From NCBI GenBank assembly GCA_016213825.1, contig JACQZP010000009.1:62001-126000 (forward strand): 64,000 bases of DNA, written 5' to 3'. Shown one piece after another: positions 42,754 to 51,441 of the stretch. The notes beneath the pieces are model-generated. The model was not told the origin of the DNA. It ran no database searches and saw only the letters and a program-made list of their open reading frames with translations. The DNA is from Acetobacterium woodii. GTDB taxonomy: Bacteria; Bacillota; Clostridia; Eubacteriales; Eubacteriaceae. Position 1 is the first letter of the stretch; each line of letters starts with the position of its first letter. Made by a program: the position numbers and the translations under genes.

Positions 42754-44023
42754 TCTTTTGATCCTCTAGGATGGTTTTCTCCTGGATTCCCGGAAAAAGG
42801 TAAGTCACCGTTTTCTCTATTCCAATAATTTGAGCTTCGTCATCCAGCGATTTGAGTTGTTTAATCGGTGGCATAACCATCTCTCTGAATTTGGATCGGA
42901 TCACCTTGGACAGATAGACCTCTTCCTTTTCTGTCAGATTTAATCGGCCACAGAGGTTTTCAATGGTTTCCTCTGCCAATTGTCGGGAGGTTTCGTTTAG
43001 ATCCCGAACCATGTTATCGACCTTGGCGTGGGTCACCCAAGAAAGCAGTCCATCGATTTCATCCTGAATTTCTTCGGCGATTTTTTCCGCAATCTTGACC
43101 CGATAAGCCATTTTCTCATCCATAATATTTTTAAAATCATCGATGGTGAGCAGTTCTACCTTAGCCAGACTGCCGACCGCCTCTTCCACATCTCGAGGCA
43201 AGGCTAAATCAATAATGGTCAGCGGTTTGCTCAAAGGTTTCATTTCATCAGCTTTCAAAATGACATGGGGGGATGCGGTGGCGGTTATGATCACATCCAT
43301 TTCTGGAATGATGTCATAGCGGTCTTCATAATGGATCATCTGAACGTTTTCATGAATGGACTCGCATTCATGCATATTATGAAAGGTTCGGTTCGTCATG
43401 TAAGGGTTCTGAAAACCTTCTGCCTTCATGTAGCGCAGCGCCAGCACCCCCATTTTCCCCGAACCGATGATCAATATTTTTTTATCCCCATAATCTTCTG
43501 GGTATTCCCGTTTGATATGTTTTACCGCAGTTGAGCTTAAGGATAAGGGCGTTTCGGAAATTTTATAATCAGTTTTCACTTTTTTGGTAAAGGTAATGGC
43601 TTCGCGGAACATTTTCGTCAGATATTTTCCACAACCCTTGATTGCCTGAGATTTTTCCAACGCATCTTTGACCTGCCCCAAAATCTGGTCTTCCCCCAAA
43701 ATCATGGAGTCCAGACCGGTGACGACTTCATAGAGATGAACCATCGCTTCCCGCTCTTTTTTCACAAAAAGATACGGTTCCAGTTCTGCTGATTTTTCAT
43801 TGAGATAAAAGTCTGTTAATATTTTTCCGGCAGCATCTTCATTTCGGGTCGATACATAGATCTCACTACGGTTGCACGTCGACAGAATGATAACTTCAGC
43901 AATGTCATTTTCATCTAAAAGAGTCCTAATGGCCTCATTCAGGGTTCGATGAAGAAACGCTCCTTTTTCCCGAATCTCTAAAGGTGTGTCCTTATGATTA
44001 ATTCCTGCTACTACCAGTTTCAT
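42731..44023 (-). CDS. hemA: Glutamyl-tRNA reductase
   Basis: 430 residues from MKLVVAGINHKDTPLEIREK; GGAGG stands eight bases before this ATG, so the longer frame upstream (inside cbiO) is rejected. It forms glutamate-1-semialdehyde from Glu-tRNA, the first step of tetrapyrrole synthesis. The catalytic Cys is in STCNRSEIYV. GEDQILGQVK, LIIGSGKMGVLALRY and a C-terminal dimerisation helix are present. Its start overlaps the cbiO stop by 26 bases, so ALA supply is tied to the cobalt transporter transcript. Confidence 0.97.
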   Translation of the reverse strand: MKLVVAGINHKDTPLEIREKGAFLHRTLNEAIRTLLDENDIAEVIILSTCNRSEIYVSTRNEDAAGKILTDFYLNEKSAELEPYLFVKKEREAMVHLYEVVTGLDSMILGEDQILGQVKDALEKSQAIKGCGKYLTKMFREAITFTKKVKTDYKISETPLSLSSTAVKHIKREYPEDYGDKKILIIGSGKMGVLALRYMKAEGFQNPYMTNRTFHNMHECESIHENVQMIHYEDRYDIIPEMDVIITATASPHVILKADEMKPLSKPLTIIDLALPRDVEEAVGSLAKVELLTIDDFKNIMDEKMAYRVKIAEKIAEEIQDEIDGLLSWVTHAKVDNMVRDLNETSRQLAEETIENLCGRLNLTEKEEVYLSKVIRSKFREMVMPPIKQLKSLDDEAQIIGIEKTVTYLFPGIQEKTILEDQKNDDTAAI

Positions 44024-44840
44024 CCGCCTGAACCTCCTTTTTTTGAGTCCGTATTGCTTCTTCCAGGGCAGCAATACTGCGAAACCCTTTAATTCCCAAA
44101 CATTGTTCCAATCGGGTCATGGTCGCCTGTTCCAGACTGGCGGTTTCCAGCGCTTTGGTGTCTTTGAAAACTTCAGTGGTTTCACCTTCAACCAGCACCC
44201 CACCATGATGGAGTACATAGGTATAATCACAGAATTCGTAAATAAAATCCATGTCATGGCTGGATAAAATAATCTTAATCCCCTTGGCTAAGGCGCCTTT
44301 GATAATCGCTTTGACCCCCGCCTTGCTTTTTGGGTCTAAACCCAAAGTGGGTTCATCCATCAGAATAATCGCCGGCTCCACTGCCAGAACCCCGGCCATG
44401 GCCACCCGTTTTTTCTGTCCATAACTGAGATAATGAACTGGCCGATCGGCCAAAAGCGAGATCCCGGTGGCTTCCATCGCCGCTTTCACCCGCTGGTCAA
44501 TGACCTCTACGTCCATTCCCATATTTCTCAGGGCAAAAGCCACATCATCATATATTCCTGAATAAAAGACTTGCTTATCCGATTCCTGGATAACCAGCCC
44601 AATTGATTTTCTAAATTCATAGAGATATTTTTTCTTATAGGATAAGGGTTCTTCTTTAAAGAATACTTTTCCCTCAGTTGGCTTGATCAGCCCGATTAAG
44701 GCTGACATCAGCGTAGATTTTCCGGCACCGTTTTCTCCGATGAGGGCGATGCAATTTCCCTTGGTTCCGTCAATGGACACGTTGTTCAAGGCTTTGGTGC
44801 CATCTGGATATTGATAGGTTAAATTTTCTGTTTTAATCAT
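43998..44840 (-). CDS. cbiO: Cobalt ECF transporter ATP-binding protein CbiO
   Basis: 280 residues. Walker A GENGAGKSTLMSALIGL, Q-loop VIQESDKQVF, signature SYGQKKRVAMAGV, Walker B IILMDEPTLGLDP and switch LSSHDMDFIYEF are complete. It is the energising ATPase of the CbiMNQO cobalt uptake system. Overlaps cbiQ by eight bases at its start. Confidence 0.96.
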   Translation of the reverse strand: MIKTENLTYQYPDGTKALNNVSIDGTKGNCIALIGENGAGKSTLMSALIGLIKPTEGKVFFKEEPLSYKKKYLYEFRKSIGLVIQESDKQVFYSGIYDDVAFALRNMGMDVEVIDQRVKAAMEATGISLLADRPVHYLSYGQKKRVAMAGVLAVEPAIILMDEPTLGLDPKSKAGVKAIIKGALAKGIKIILSSHDMDFIYEFCDYTYVLHHGGVLVEGETTEVFKDTKALETASLEQATMTRLEQCLGIKGFRSIAALEEAIRTQKKEVQADETGSSRN

Positions 44841-45534
44841 GTTTATGACCTTTCCTATAGCTCACATGAAAGTCTCCCTGGTATTGCTTTAATTCCAGGG
44901 TTTGTGTCATCTCCTCGTAGCTCTGGATGGCCATGAGAAATAAATTGCTTAACATCATTGCGACGGATTGAATGGCTACTTTAAAACTGCGATAACCAAA
45001 GCGCAGTTCCTGGGCGGTTGCCATCAGTTTTATTTTTTCCCAGTAATCAAAGATGAAGCGATAGGTTAAAATAAATATTTCTAAAAAAGTATTACTGATA
45101 TGGGCTTTTTTCATGACTCCGGCAATTTGCATCACCGGAGTTGTATAAATTAAAAATAGCATACATGAAACACCAGACATGGCTCTGCAAAAAACCAAAC
45201 TGGCCAAAATAAGGTTGGTGGTGGTGATCCCAATGGTAAACTGAAAGAAATTAAATGCAAAGATAAAATCTCCTTCTCCCTGGGAAATCGTAAATAATAA
45301 GGCAATCGCTCCGGGAATGATGAACAGGGAGTCAAAAATCAGCGTGTGCAGATAAATACGCACCGGAATTTTTGCCCACAAGAGGGTACACCCTACCATG
45401 ACACCAAAAACCCCTGCCATATACAGGGGTTCATTGATGAAAAAAACCGAAAGGAGCATGACTAATGAAACCACTACTTTGACAGTAGGATTGGCATTGC
45501 TAAGTTTATTGGTATGGGCAAAACGATCAATCAT
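44833..45534 (-). CDS. cbiQ: Cobalt ECF transporter T component CbiQ
   Basis: 233 residues, mostly hydrophobic with about five helices. It has the coupling-helix region typical of EcfT/CbiQ (MATAQELRFGYRSFKVAIQS), which contains a conserved Ala-Arg type segment contacting CbiO. It starts MIDRFAHTNKLSNANPTVKV, a usual CbiQ N-terminus. Confidence 0.94.
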   Translation of the reverse strand: MIDRFAHTNKLSNANPTVKVVVSLVMLLSVFFINEPLYMAGVFGVMVGCTLLWAKIPVRIYLHTLIFDSLFIIPGAIALLFTISQGEGDFIFAFNFFQFTIGITTTNLILASLVFCRAMSGVSCMLFLIYTTPVMQIAGVMKKAHISNTFLEIFILTYRFIFDYWEKIKLMATAQELRFGYRSFKVAIQSVAMMLSNLFLMAIQSYEEMTQTLELKQYQGDFHVSYRKGHKHD

Positions 45535-45568
45535 GTTAGTCTCCTTCTAAAGATGCTATTAGTATAAT

Positions 45569-45868
45569 CTAGGCTGATTTATCAGCCTTTTCATTTTTTT
45601 TTGACTTTTTATAAAGATAGAAGAAGCAGATTCCCAGTCCGCCAACGCCTAATAGTTGTTGCAGGTGGAATAAGTTTCCTTCCATATCGCCGGGATCAAA
45701 GATATTTTGAAACCAGGGGACATAGTTTTCATCGATTGAGGTAATCGCATTTTTGGCACCATCATCTGCACCGGAAAACTCGGCATTCGGCAAAGCAATC
45801 TGCGGAACTACAATCAGAGCGCCAATGATTAAAATCAGAATAACTTTAGTTATCGGTGAGAGTTTCAT
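45569..45868 (-). CDS. cbiN: Cobalt transport accessory protein CbiN
   Basis: About 99 residues from [13 protein letters not shown], with an N-terminal and a C-terminal membrane helix and an extracytoplasmic loop reading [12 protein letters not shown] and [12 protein letters not shown], both typical of CbiN. CbiN assists cobalt loading of CbiM. AAGGGG lies before this start, which overlaps the cbiM stop by 23 bases; the longer frame would overlap by 60. Confidence 0.93.
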   Translation of the reverse strand: MKLSPITKVILILIIGALIVVPQIALPNAEFSGADDGAKNAITSIDENYVPWFQNIFDPGDMEGNLFHLQQLLGVGGLGICFFYLYKKSKKNEKADKSA

Positions 45869-46592
45869 TTGAAATAATCCCCTTTTCTTTATATTGGTAG
45901 ATGGCATTGACCACCAGAACGGTTAAAATACCCTCAACAATTGCCAGCGGTATCTGGGTAATGGCAAAGATACTCAAGAATTTGATAACGGATGCGGTTA
46001 CCCCGCCGACAGGATCCGGAAAAGCCAGTCCCAGTTGAACGGATGTGGTCACATAGGTCATCAGATCGCCGATAAATGCTGCTAAAAAGACGGTTAATGC
46101 CTTGGGCACATTGAGTTTTGACAGCCCTTTGTAAATTCCATAAGCTGTAAAAGATCCCACGATTGCCATCGAAAAAGCGTTGGCTCCCAAGGTTGTCAGC
46201 CCGCCATGGGCCAGCAAAAGCGCCTGAAACAGCAAGGCGATGGTACCAACCACCACGGTTGCAAATGGGCCCAGAACAATGGCACCTAAACCGATTCCGG
46301 TCATATGAGATGAACTGCCAGTTACCGATGGCAGCTTAAACGCTGATAAGGCAAAGGTAAACGCTGTTGCAATCGCTAAAAGAACTTTTTGCTCGGGTTT
46401 GTCTTTAAATATTTTGCCAACCTGATACAAACCGAAGGCAATAAACGGCAGGGATAAAACCCACCAAAAGACCGCCCAACCAATAGGCAGAAAACCTTCC
46501 ATAATATGCATGGCATTCACCGGCTGTGATGCCAAAACGACCATAAAAAACACAATGCCTACAATGGTCATGCTTCTTTTTGCTTTTTTCAT
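45846..46592 (-). CDS. cbiM: Cobalt transport substrate-binding membrane protein CbiM
   Basis: About 248 residues. An N-terminal hydrophobic, signal-like segment ends at [12 protein letters not shown]; in CbiM proteins the mature MHIMEG N-terminus takes part in cobalt binding. [19 protein letters not shown] and [20 protein letters not shown] are typical. The start (MKKAKRSM) has GGAGG five bases upstream; the longer frame would use a TTG inside that site. First gene of the supercluster, under the riboswitch at 46800-46965. Confidence 0.95.
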   Translation of the reverse strand: MKKAKRSMTIVGIVFFMVVLASQPVNAMHIMEGFLPIGWAVFWWVLSLPFIAFGLYQVGKIFKDKPEQKVLLAIATAFTFALSAFKLPSVTGSSSHMTGIGLGAIVLGPFATVVVGTIALLFQALLLAHGGLTTLGANAFSMAIVGSFTAYGIYKGLSKLNVPKALTVFLAAFIGDLMTYVTTSVQLGLAFPDPVGGVTASVIKFLSIFAITQIPLAIVEGILTVLVVNAIYQYKEKGIISNETLTDN

Positions 46593-46657
46593 TTTTACCT
46601 CCAATTATTTTATATCAACCAGTAAAAAAGAGCGCTACTTAATTTATTCACTGCCCG

Positions 46658-46702
46658 AAAAAAAAACCTTTCACCCACATTACGATGGGAAAAAAGGTTT
46701 TA
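46658..46702 (-). terminator. Attenuator of the cbiM leader
   Basis: On the minus strand AAACCTTTTTTCCCA pairs with TGGGTGAAAGGTTT around an 8-base loop, followed by a run of T. It lies between the riboswitch and the cbiM ribosome site, as in transcription-terminating cobalamin riboswitches. Confidence 0.85.
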
Positions 46703-46799
46703 TCATTACACGTATCCATTGATTCCGATCATGATTACATCAAAGAATCAACTTTTGCTAATGTTACTAACTTCCCTTTTCCCTGGAAGGACACTTTAG

Positions 46800-46965
46800 T
46801 ACATCATTTTAGTAGGTTTCCTGACTTATAGCTTATATTCCCCTTGCCTTCCCAGACAATACGTGCCCAGTGACATAATAAGGAGACTTAACTAATTACA
46901 GTGACCGGATCGTTCTGGATTCTAACCAGATTCCCTCAATGAAAATTATTCATCCTAAATGATTT
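46800..46965 (-). ncRNA. Cobalamin riboswitch upstream of cbiM
   Basis: Minus strand. Conserved cobalamin aptamer blocks occur in order: GAGGGAATCTGG...GAATCC, the box GTCACTGG, CTGGGAAGGC and the 3' B12 box AGTCAGGAAACCTAC. Downstream is the attenuator at 46658-46702. It should repress the supercluster when adenosylcobalamin or another corrinoid is plentiful. Which corrinoid binds cannot be read from sequence alone. Confidence 0.93.
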
Positions 46966-46992
46966 TTTACATTTCTATTTAATTGTGTTTAT

Positions 46993-47020
46993 ATTATAAC
47001 ACGGATATAACAAATGTACA
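46993..47020 (-). promoter_or_regulatory. Predicted promoter of the tetrapyrrole supercluster
   Basis: TGTACA and TATAAT, 16 bases apart on the minus strand, just upstream of the riboswitch. Confidence 0.55.
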
Positions 47021-47188
47021 GGTTTTTTTGAATGCTTTTACTAATGTAAAATTAATTTCTTGATTTGCTTGTTTGCTGATAAAAAGGGGAAATTACACCC
47101 TAAGGTTTGACTAAAATATTTGAATACAAATGGGCAAAACTGATCGCTGACTGTAAATTTTGTTGCTTAATCTCATATCCTATTTAAA

Positions 47189-47235
47189 AATAAGCCTCCG
47201 ACTTTTATAACTAAAAAATCGGGGGCTTATTTTTT
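47189..47235. terminator. Orphan terminator-like hairpin
   Basis: AATAAGCCtCCGA pairs with TCGGgGGCTTATT, with T tracts usable on both strands. No gene ends here: cbiM is transcribed leftward and the GGDEF-EAL gene rightward. The 47.02-47.19 kb stretch before it holds no recognised feature. Confidence 0.7.
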
Positions 47236-47323
47236 AGTTACACTTCTACCCTCGCAATCAGATCCGGAAAATGTTACAATAGAGCAAACTGTTTGTAATC
47301 CTTTAAACCAAAGAGGTAGTGTG

Positions 47324-49363
47324 ATGAACGACATTAAATTTAAGCGAACTATCCCTGCGATGTTCGATTTATTAAACGCCGAGGATGATCCTGCTCAAAT
47401 ACTCTATTATCAAACAATTATCAGTTGCATGTTCGCGTCACCCCTTTTATTTCTTGGCGCCATTGTCAACATCGTCGTTGTTTACTTTTTTTGGGGTAGT
47501 AATTTAACCGAGGTGCTGTTAAACAGCGGGATTTTTTTATTGTTGGGGATCAGCTTTGAATTTATTTCCCGGAAAAAATTAGCGGTCCATTTATTTGATC
47601 ATCTGGCTTCCCTGATGCAATCCATCTGTCTGGCTTTTATCGTCATTCGCTATTACAACATCATTGGTCCGGCAGTATGGTCGGTTTCGTTTGTCATGAT
47701 CGTCCTTTCGCTGATGCGCCTTAAAATAACCATGTTGCAGTATATTGCCGTAACCACCTTTGTCTGCGGTTTATATGTAACCTTTCTGCTACCCACCGAT
47801 GGCTTTCTTTTTAGTCCGGTTTATTTTTTAATCCAAAACATTTTATTCTTTTTTGTTTTCAGTCTGGCCGCTGCCAGCTTTTACCTGAATTTAAATCGTT
47901 ATGATAAGGCTATTGAGCGGCTAAATGCGGTGATTTCTCAAAAAGAAAGAATCGCACTACTTTATAAAAAACTGAATCTGACCAAGAAAACGCTGGCAAC
48001 CCAAAATCAGGAACTGCAGGCATTTAATGAAGAAATACGGAAAAATGAAGAACGCCTTCATTTTCTGGCATATTATGACAGTTTAACCGAACTGCCCAAT
48101 CGAAAAATGATTATGGAACGCTTGCAACTGCTGGTCAAGCTATCTGAAAATGAAAAGTCAAACTTTTTTATTGTTTTCATTGACCTGGATAATTTCAAAA
48201 AAATTAATGATACCATGGGTCATCTTTATGGCGATGACTATTTAAAATACACCGCTATGCGTTTGCAGGAGCTGATCCATGAAGATGATCTCCTGGGCCG
48301 CCTTGGCGGCGATGAATTTGCCCTGATTATCCAACGAAATATCAAAGAAGATGCCGCTTACAGCTACGTCGAAGAGTTAAGAGCCCAACTTTGCGATAAA
48401 ATCAAAACCACCTGTTCCGAATTTCGGGTCAGTGCCAGTTTTGGTATTTCGGTCTTTCCCCAGGATGGCAAAGATCCTACTGAATTATTGAAAAGTGCGG
48501 ATACCTCCATGTATAAAGCCAAAGAGCTGGGACGGAATAATATCCAGTTTTTCAGACCAGATATGAAAGAAGAGATCCTCAACAAGATCCAAATGGAATC
48601 CCGGCTTCTGAAAGCCTATGAGAATAAGGAATTCTTCATTGAATATCAACCGCAATTCAATGCCGAGGACCGCAGCATTCGAGGCTTTGAGGCTCTGATT
48701 CGATGGAACTCTCCCCATTATGGCCTGGTTGCCCCGATGCGTTTCATCCCGTTGGCCGAAGAAATGGGGTTAATTATCGGCATTGGCGAGTGGGTATTGT
48801 TAACGGCCTGCCACAAATTCAAAGAACTGGATGATCGCTTTAACAAGGATCTGTGCATTTCGGTAAATATTTCGGCTGTTCAAATGCGGGACAAAAATTT
48901 TGTTGAGATTATCAAAGATGTTCTTTCGAAAACCAATATTGATCCCAAACAATTGGAATTGGAAATAACCGAATCACTTTTTATTGATGACATGGAAGAA
49001 ACCATTACGATGCTCAACGAAATAAAATCATTGGATGTCCGAATTTCTCTTGACGATTTTGGCACTGGTTTTTCGTCATTGAGTTACTTGAGACGCCTTC
49101 CCATTGATACCTTGAAAATTGATAAATCCTTTATCGATGATCTCTCCGATCAGGATGCTTCCATTCGAATTGTCGGTGATATCATTTCTCTGGGTCATAA
49201 CCTTGATGCCCATATTGTTGCCGAAGGCATTGAAAACAGTACTCAATTGGAATATCTAAAAAACAATAATTGTGATTGTATTCAGGGCTTTATGTTTGGC
49301 AAACCGATGTGTGTTAAAGATGTTGAAACGCTGCTCACCCAAAATGACAATCTCAAAAAATAA
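47324..49363 (+). CDS. GGDEF-EAL cyclic-di-GMP turnover protein with membrane domain
   Basis: 679 residues. Residues about 30-195 hold six or so membrane helices, followed by a coiled-coil-like linker (about 200-245). The GGDEF domain carries an intact GGDEF at about 328-332 with DIDNFKKIND-like FIDLDNFKKINDTMGH. The EAL domain has EALIRW (Glu456), ISVNISAVQM, ELEITESLF, DDFGTGFSS, LKIDKSFID and VAEGIE. Both catalytic sites look complete, so it may make or break c-di-GMP depending on signal. An AGAGGT ribosome site favours the ATG rather than the GTG one codon before. TGTTACAAT at 47272-47280 is a likely extended -10. Confidence 0.93.
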   Translation: MNDIKFKRTIPAMFDLLNAEDDPAQILYYQTIISCMFASPLLFLGAIVNIVVVYFFWGSNLTEVLLNSGIFLLLGISFEFISRKKLAVHLFDHLASLMQSICLAFIVIRYYNIIGPAVWSVSFVMIVLSLMRLKITMLQYIAVTTFVCGLYVTFLLPTDGFLFSPVYFLIQNILFFFVFSLAAASFYLNLNRYDKAIERLNAVISQKERIALLYKKLNLTKKTLATQNQELQAFNEEIRKNEERLHFLAYYDSLTELPNRKMIMERLQLLVKLSENEKSNFFIVFIDLDNFKKINDTMGHLYGDDYLKYTAMRLQELIHEDDLLGRLGGDEFALIIQRNIKEDAAYSYVEELRAQLCDKIKTTCSEFRVSASFGISVFPQDGKDPTELLKSADTSMYKAKELGRNNIQFFRPDMKEEILNKIQMESRLLKAYENKEFFIEYQPQFNAEDRSIRGFEALIRWNSPHYGLVAPMRFIPLAEEMGLIIGIGEWVLLTACHKFKELDDRFNKDLCISVNISAVQMRDKNFVEIIKDVLSKTNIDPKQLELEITESLFIDDMEETITMLNEIKSLDVRISLDDFGTGFSSLSYLRRLPIDTLKIDKSFIDDLSDQDASIRIVGDIISLGHNLDAHIVAEGIENSTQLEYLKNNNCDCIQGFMFGKPMCVKDVETLLTQNDNLKK

Positions 49364-49397
49364 AATCAGCAAGTCAAACCGATTATTAATCAAAATA

Positions 49398-49437
49398 AAA
49401 ACAACAGTAGTCTTTTATGGCTGCTGTTGTTTCTTTC
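49398..49437. terminator. Bidirectional terminator between convergent genes
   Basis: AACAACAGtAG / CTGCTGTTGTT hairpin with T-rich flanks on both strands, between the GGDEF-EAL gene and the MprF-like gene. Confidence 0.8.
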
Positions 49438-49466
49438 GTTGTATTTCTTTATTAAATGCCTGCCGA

Positions 49467-51173
49467 TTATTTTATTTTTTCCCGGTCGATAATTGACTCA
49501 TACACGACCTTCGAAATATTTTTGGGATTTTGAGCCTTGATGATCGCATAGGCATAATGCGGTGAAAAAGGTTTGGGATAATAAGCCAGGTAGCGTTCTT
49601 CCCAATCGGTTGGTGCGTATTTTTCTTTGGCGTGATGGAGTGCCTTAAAATTGTAGGCACTGTTCATGTTGTCATAAATATAGGCAAAGAGTTTTTCATT
49701 GATGGTCATTTTATCTCCAGATGCCACATTGTACAGCGGCGAAAGGCCCATATTGGCAATACGGATCCCCTCATCCCTCATTAGCATAAATGCTTCATAA
49801 ATAATTTTTTCTAGCACCCCCTGGGGGGCGTCACTTTTTCTGCGGGTGACATCAGCAAGATATGCCTGTCCACTCAAATAGGGCAAAAAAACAACAAACC
49901 CCAACATTTTCCCCTGCGCATCCCGTGCATAAAAATATCGCCGATCAAGTGGATTATCCAGGCCGACGCCGCCCAGCATAAATGTCATTTCTGAGGTTGT
50001 TTTGCTTTTTAACCACTCTTCTGATATTTCTAATATTTCTTTTTCTATTTCCAGATTCTGTTGTTTTAGCGGCTGGTATTCCTGAATAATGATTCCTGCT
50101 TTGTTGGCATGATTGATCGCAGCTCGAACTTTTGCAACTTTTCCGCCAGCCAAGTTGTACTCCGAAAGATCAAAGCAGGCGTCTTCTCCGTATTTTACAA
50201 CGCCAAACTGAGCCGTTTTATATAATTCAAGAAAACACTCCGTAACATTGAGCAGCAGTATATCCCAGCCATTTTGTCTGGAAAAAGTCAGCAACTCGGT
50301 TAAAAACTCGAAACCATCATTTTTATGACAGATGATATCGCCACAGCAGACTAAAACCTTACCCACAATGGTATAGGAACAGACCCCTTCCACGTTTTTA
50401 CTGAAAAAATAACGCTTGTCATTTTCAAGCGACAAGTAAGACATCGGATTTTGTCCATGGGCAAGCACTATCTTCCGAACTTTTTCCTTATCATGTTTAT
50501 CATGAATATAGTCATAAACAAGGGGCTTCATCAGTAGCAGCACGGAAGCAAAAATACAAATCCAATTCATGATGATTAACGAGTCGGCATACATCTGACC
50601 CAGGTTATTTTTGATATCCAATACATTGGTATCCATAAAGATTAACAGATTAATTGAATTTAACAATGCATTATAGATGGTATGCACATCATTAATATGT
50701 GCTCGCATAATATATAAACCAAATGAAGCATTGATCAGCAGCAACATAAATGAAATGCCGATAAAGATAAATGCTAATTTTAAAGTAACCCGGTTGGGCA
50801 ACCGGTGAAAGTCCTTATATGAAACTAACAGCACGATTAACACAAACAACTCGATGATCACAATGGGAACCGTAAATCGGTGAAAGTGAACAATTTGCAA
50901 AACCAGTGTCGCCACCAGCACAATCACCTCAATAAGCCAGGCACTGCGGACTCTTTTATACAAGCTATAGGCAAGCAGAAGCATCAGCAGACCCAACATA
51001 AATGATAATATCCCATGGGTTGCCACAACATTAGGATCCACCATATTTTTATAAATATTTTCAAATGCTTTAGCAAATTTTAAAGGCAAAGCCGCAAATA
51101 AGTTCCCAAATCCGATAATTATCACCAGAAAAATAGCAACGTTCTGGATTTGTCTTCTGATAAATATATTCAA
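49467..51173 (-). CDS. MprF-like protein (membrane region plus DUF2156 aminoacyl-phosphatidylglycerol synthase domain)
   Basis: About 568 residues. The first 230 contain six or so membrane helices. The rest is a DUF2156 tandem GNAT-fold domain, with NPMSYLSLENDKRYFF, the VVCCGDIICHK-type strand, KYGEDACFDLSEYNLAGGK and ANMGLSPLYNVASG. MprF transfers Lys or Ala from aminoacyl-tRNA to phosphatidylglycerol, lowering surface charge and giving resistance to cationic peptides. Full MprF has about 840 residues with an N-terminal flippase; here that part is much shorter. Start: AAAGGA is fused to the ATG at 51182 but well spaced from the TTG three codons later, which I prefer. Confidence 0.8.
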   Translation of the reverse strand: MNIFIRRQIQNVAIFLVIIIGFGNLFAALPLKFAKAFENIYKNMVDPNVVATHGILSFMLGLLMLLLAYSLYKRVRSAWLIEVIVLVATLVLQIVHFHRFTVPIVIIELFVLIVLLVSYKDFHRLPNRVTLKLAFIFIGISFMLLLINASFGLYIMRAHINDVHTIYNALLNSINLLIFMDTNVLDIKNNLGQMYADSLIIMNWICIFASVLLLMKPLVYDYIHDKHDKEKVRKIVLAHGQNPMSYLSLENDKRYFFSKNVEGVCSYTIVGKVLVCCGDIICHKNDGFEFLTELLTFSRQNGWDILLLNVTECFLELYKTAQFGVVKYGEDACFDLSEYNLAGGKVAKVRAAINHANKAGIIIQEYQPLKQQNLEIEKEILEISEEWLKSKTTSEMTFMLGGVGLDNPLDRRYFYARDAQGKMLGFVVFLPYLSGQAYLADVTRRKSDAPQGVLEKIIYEAFMLMRDEGIRIANMGLSPLYNVASGDKMTINEKLFAYIYDNMNSAYNFKALHHAKEKYAPTDWEERYLAYYPKPFSPHYAYAIIKAQNPKNISKVVYESIIDREKIK

Positions 51174-51441
51174 GCCTGACATCCTTTCAATTTTTAATTA
51201 AATCAGCTAATTGCGAATTATATAATATCACAATCATTTGTTTTATTCTTGAATTTTATTTTTCTATCAGACTTATTAAAGCAATCTTAATTATTCTGGC
51301 GCTTGCATCATTGTCAGGCGCGCTCATAAATTATCCTACATCATCTTATGCAGTGCCGATGAGCTAACTATAGATTAGCCCATCAACACCACAACGAATA
51401 TGATTGATAACATTCTGTCTCAATTTTTCACTCTTTCACTT

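Noticed and set aside
47040-47240. c-di-GMP riboswitch upstream of the GGDEF-EAL gene
   Set aside because: I looked for the GEMM-type core blocks and did not find them.
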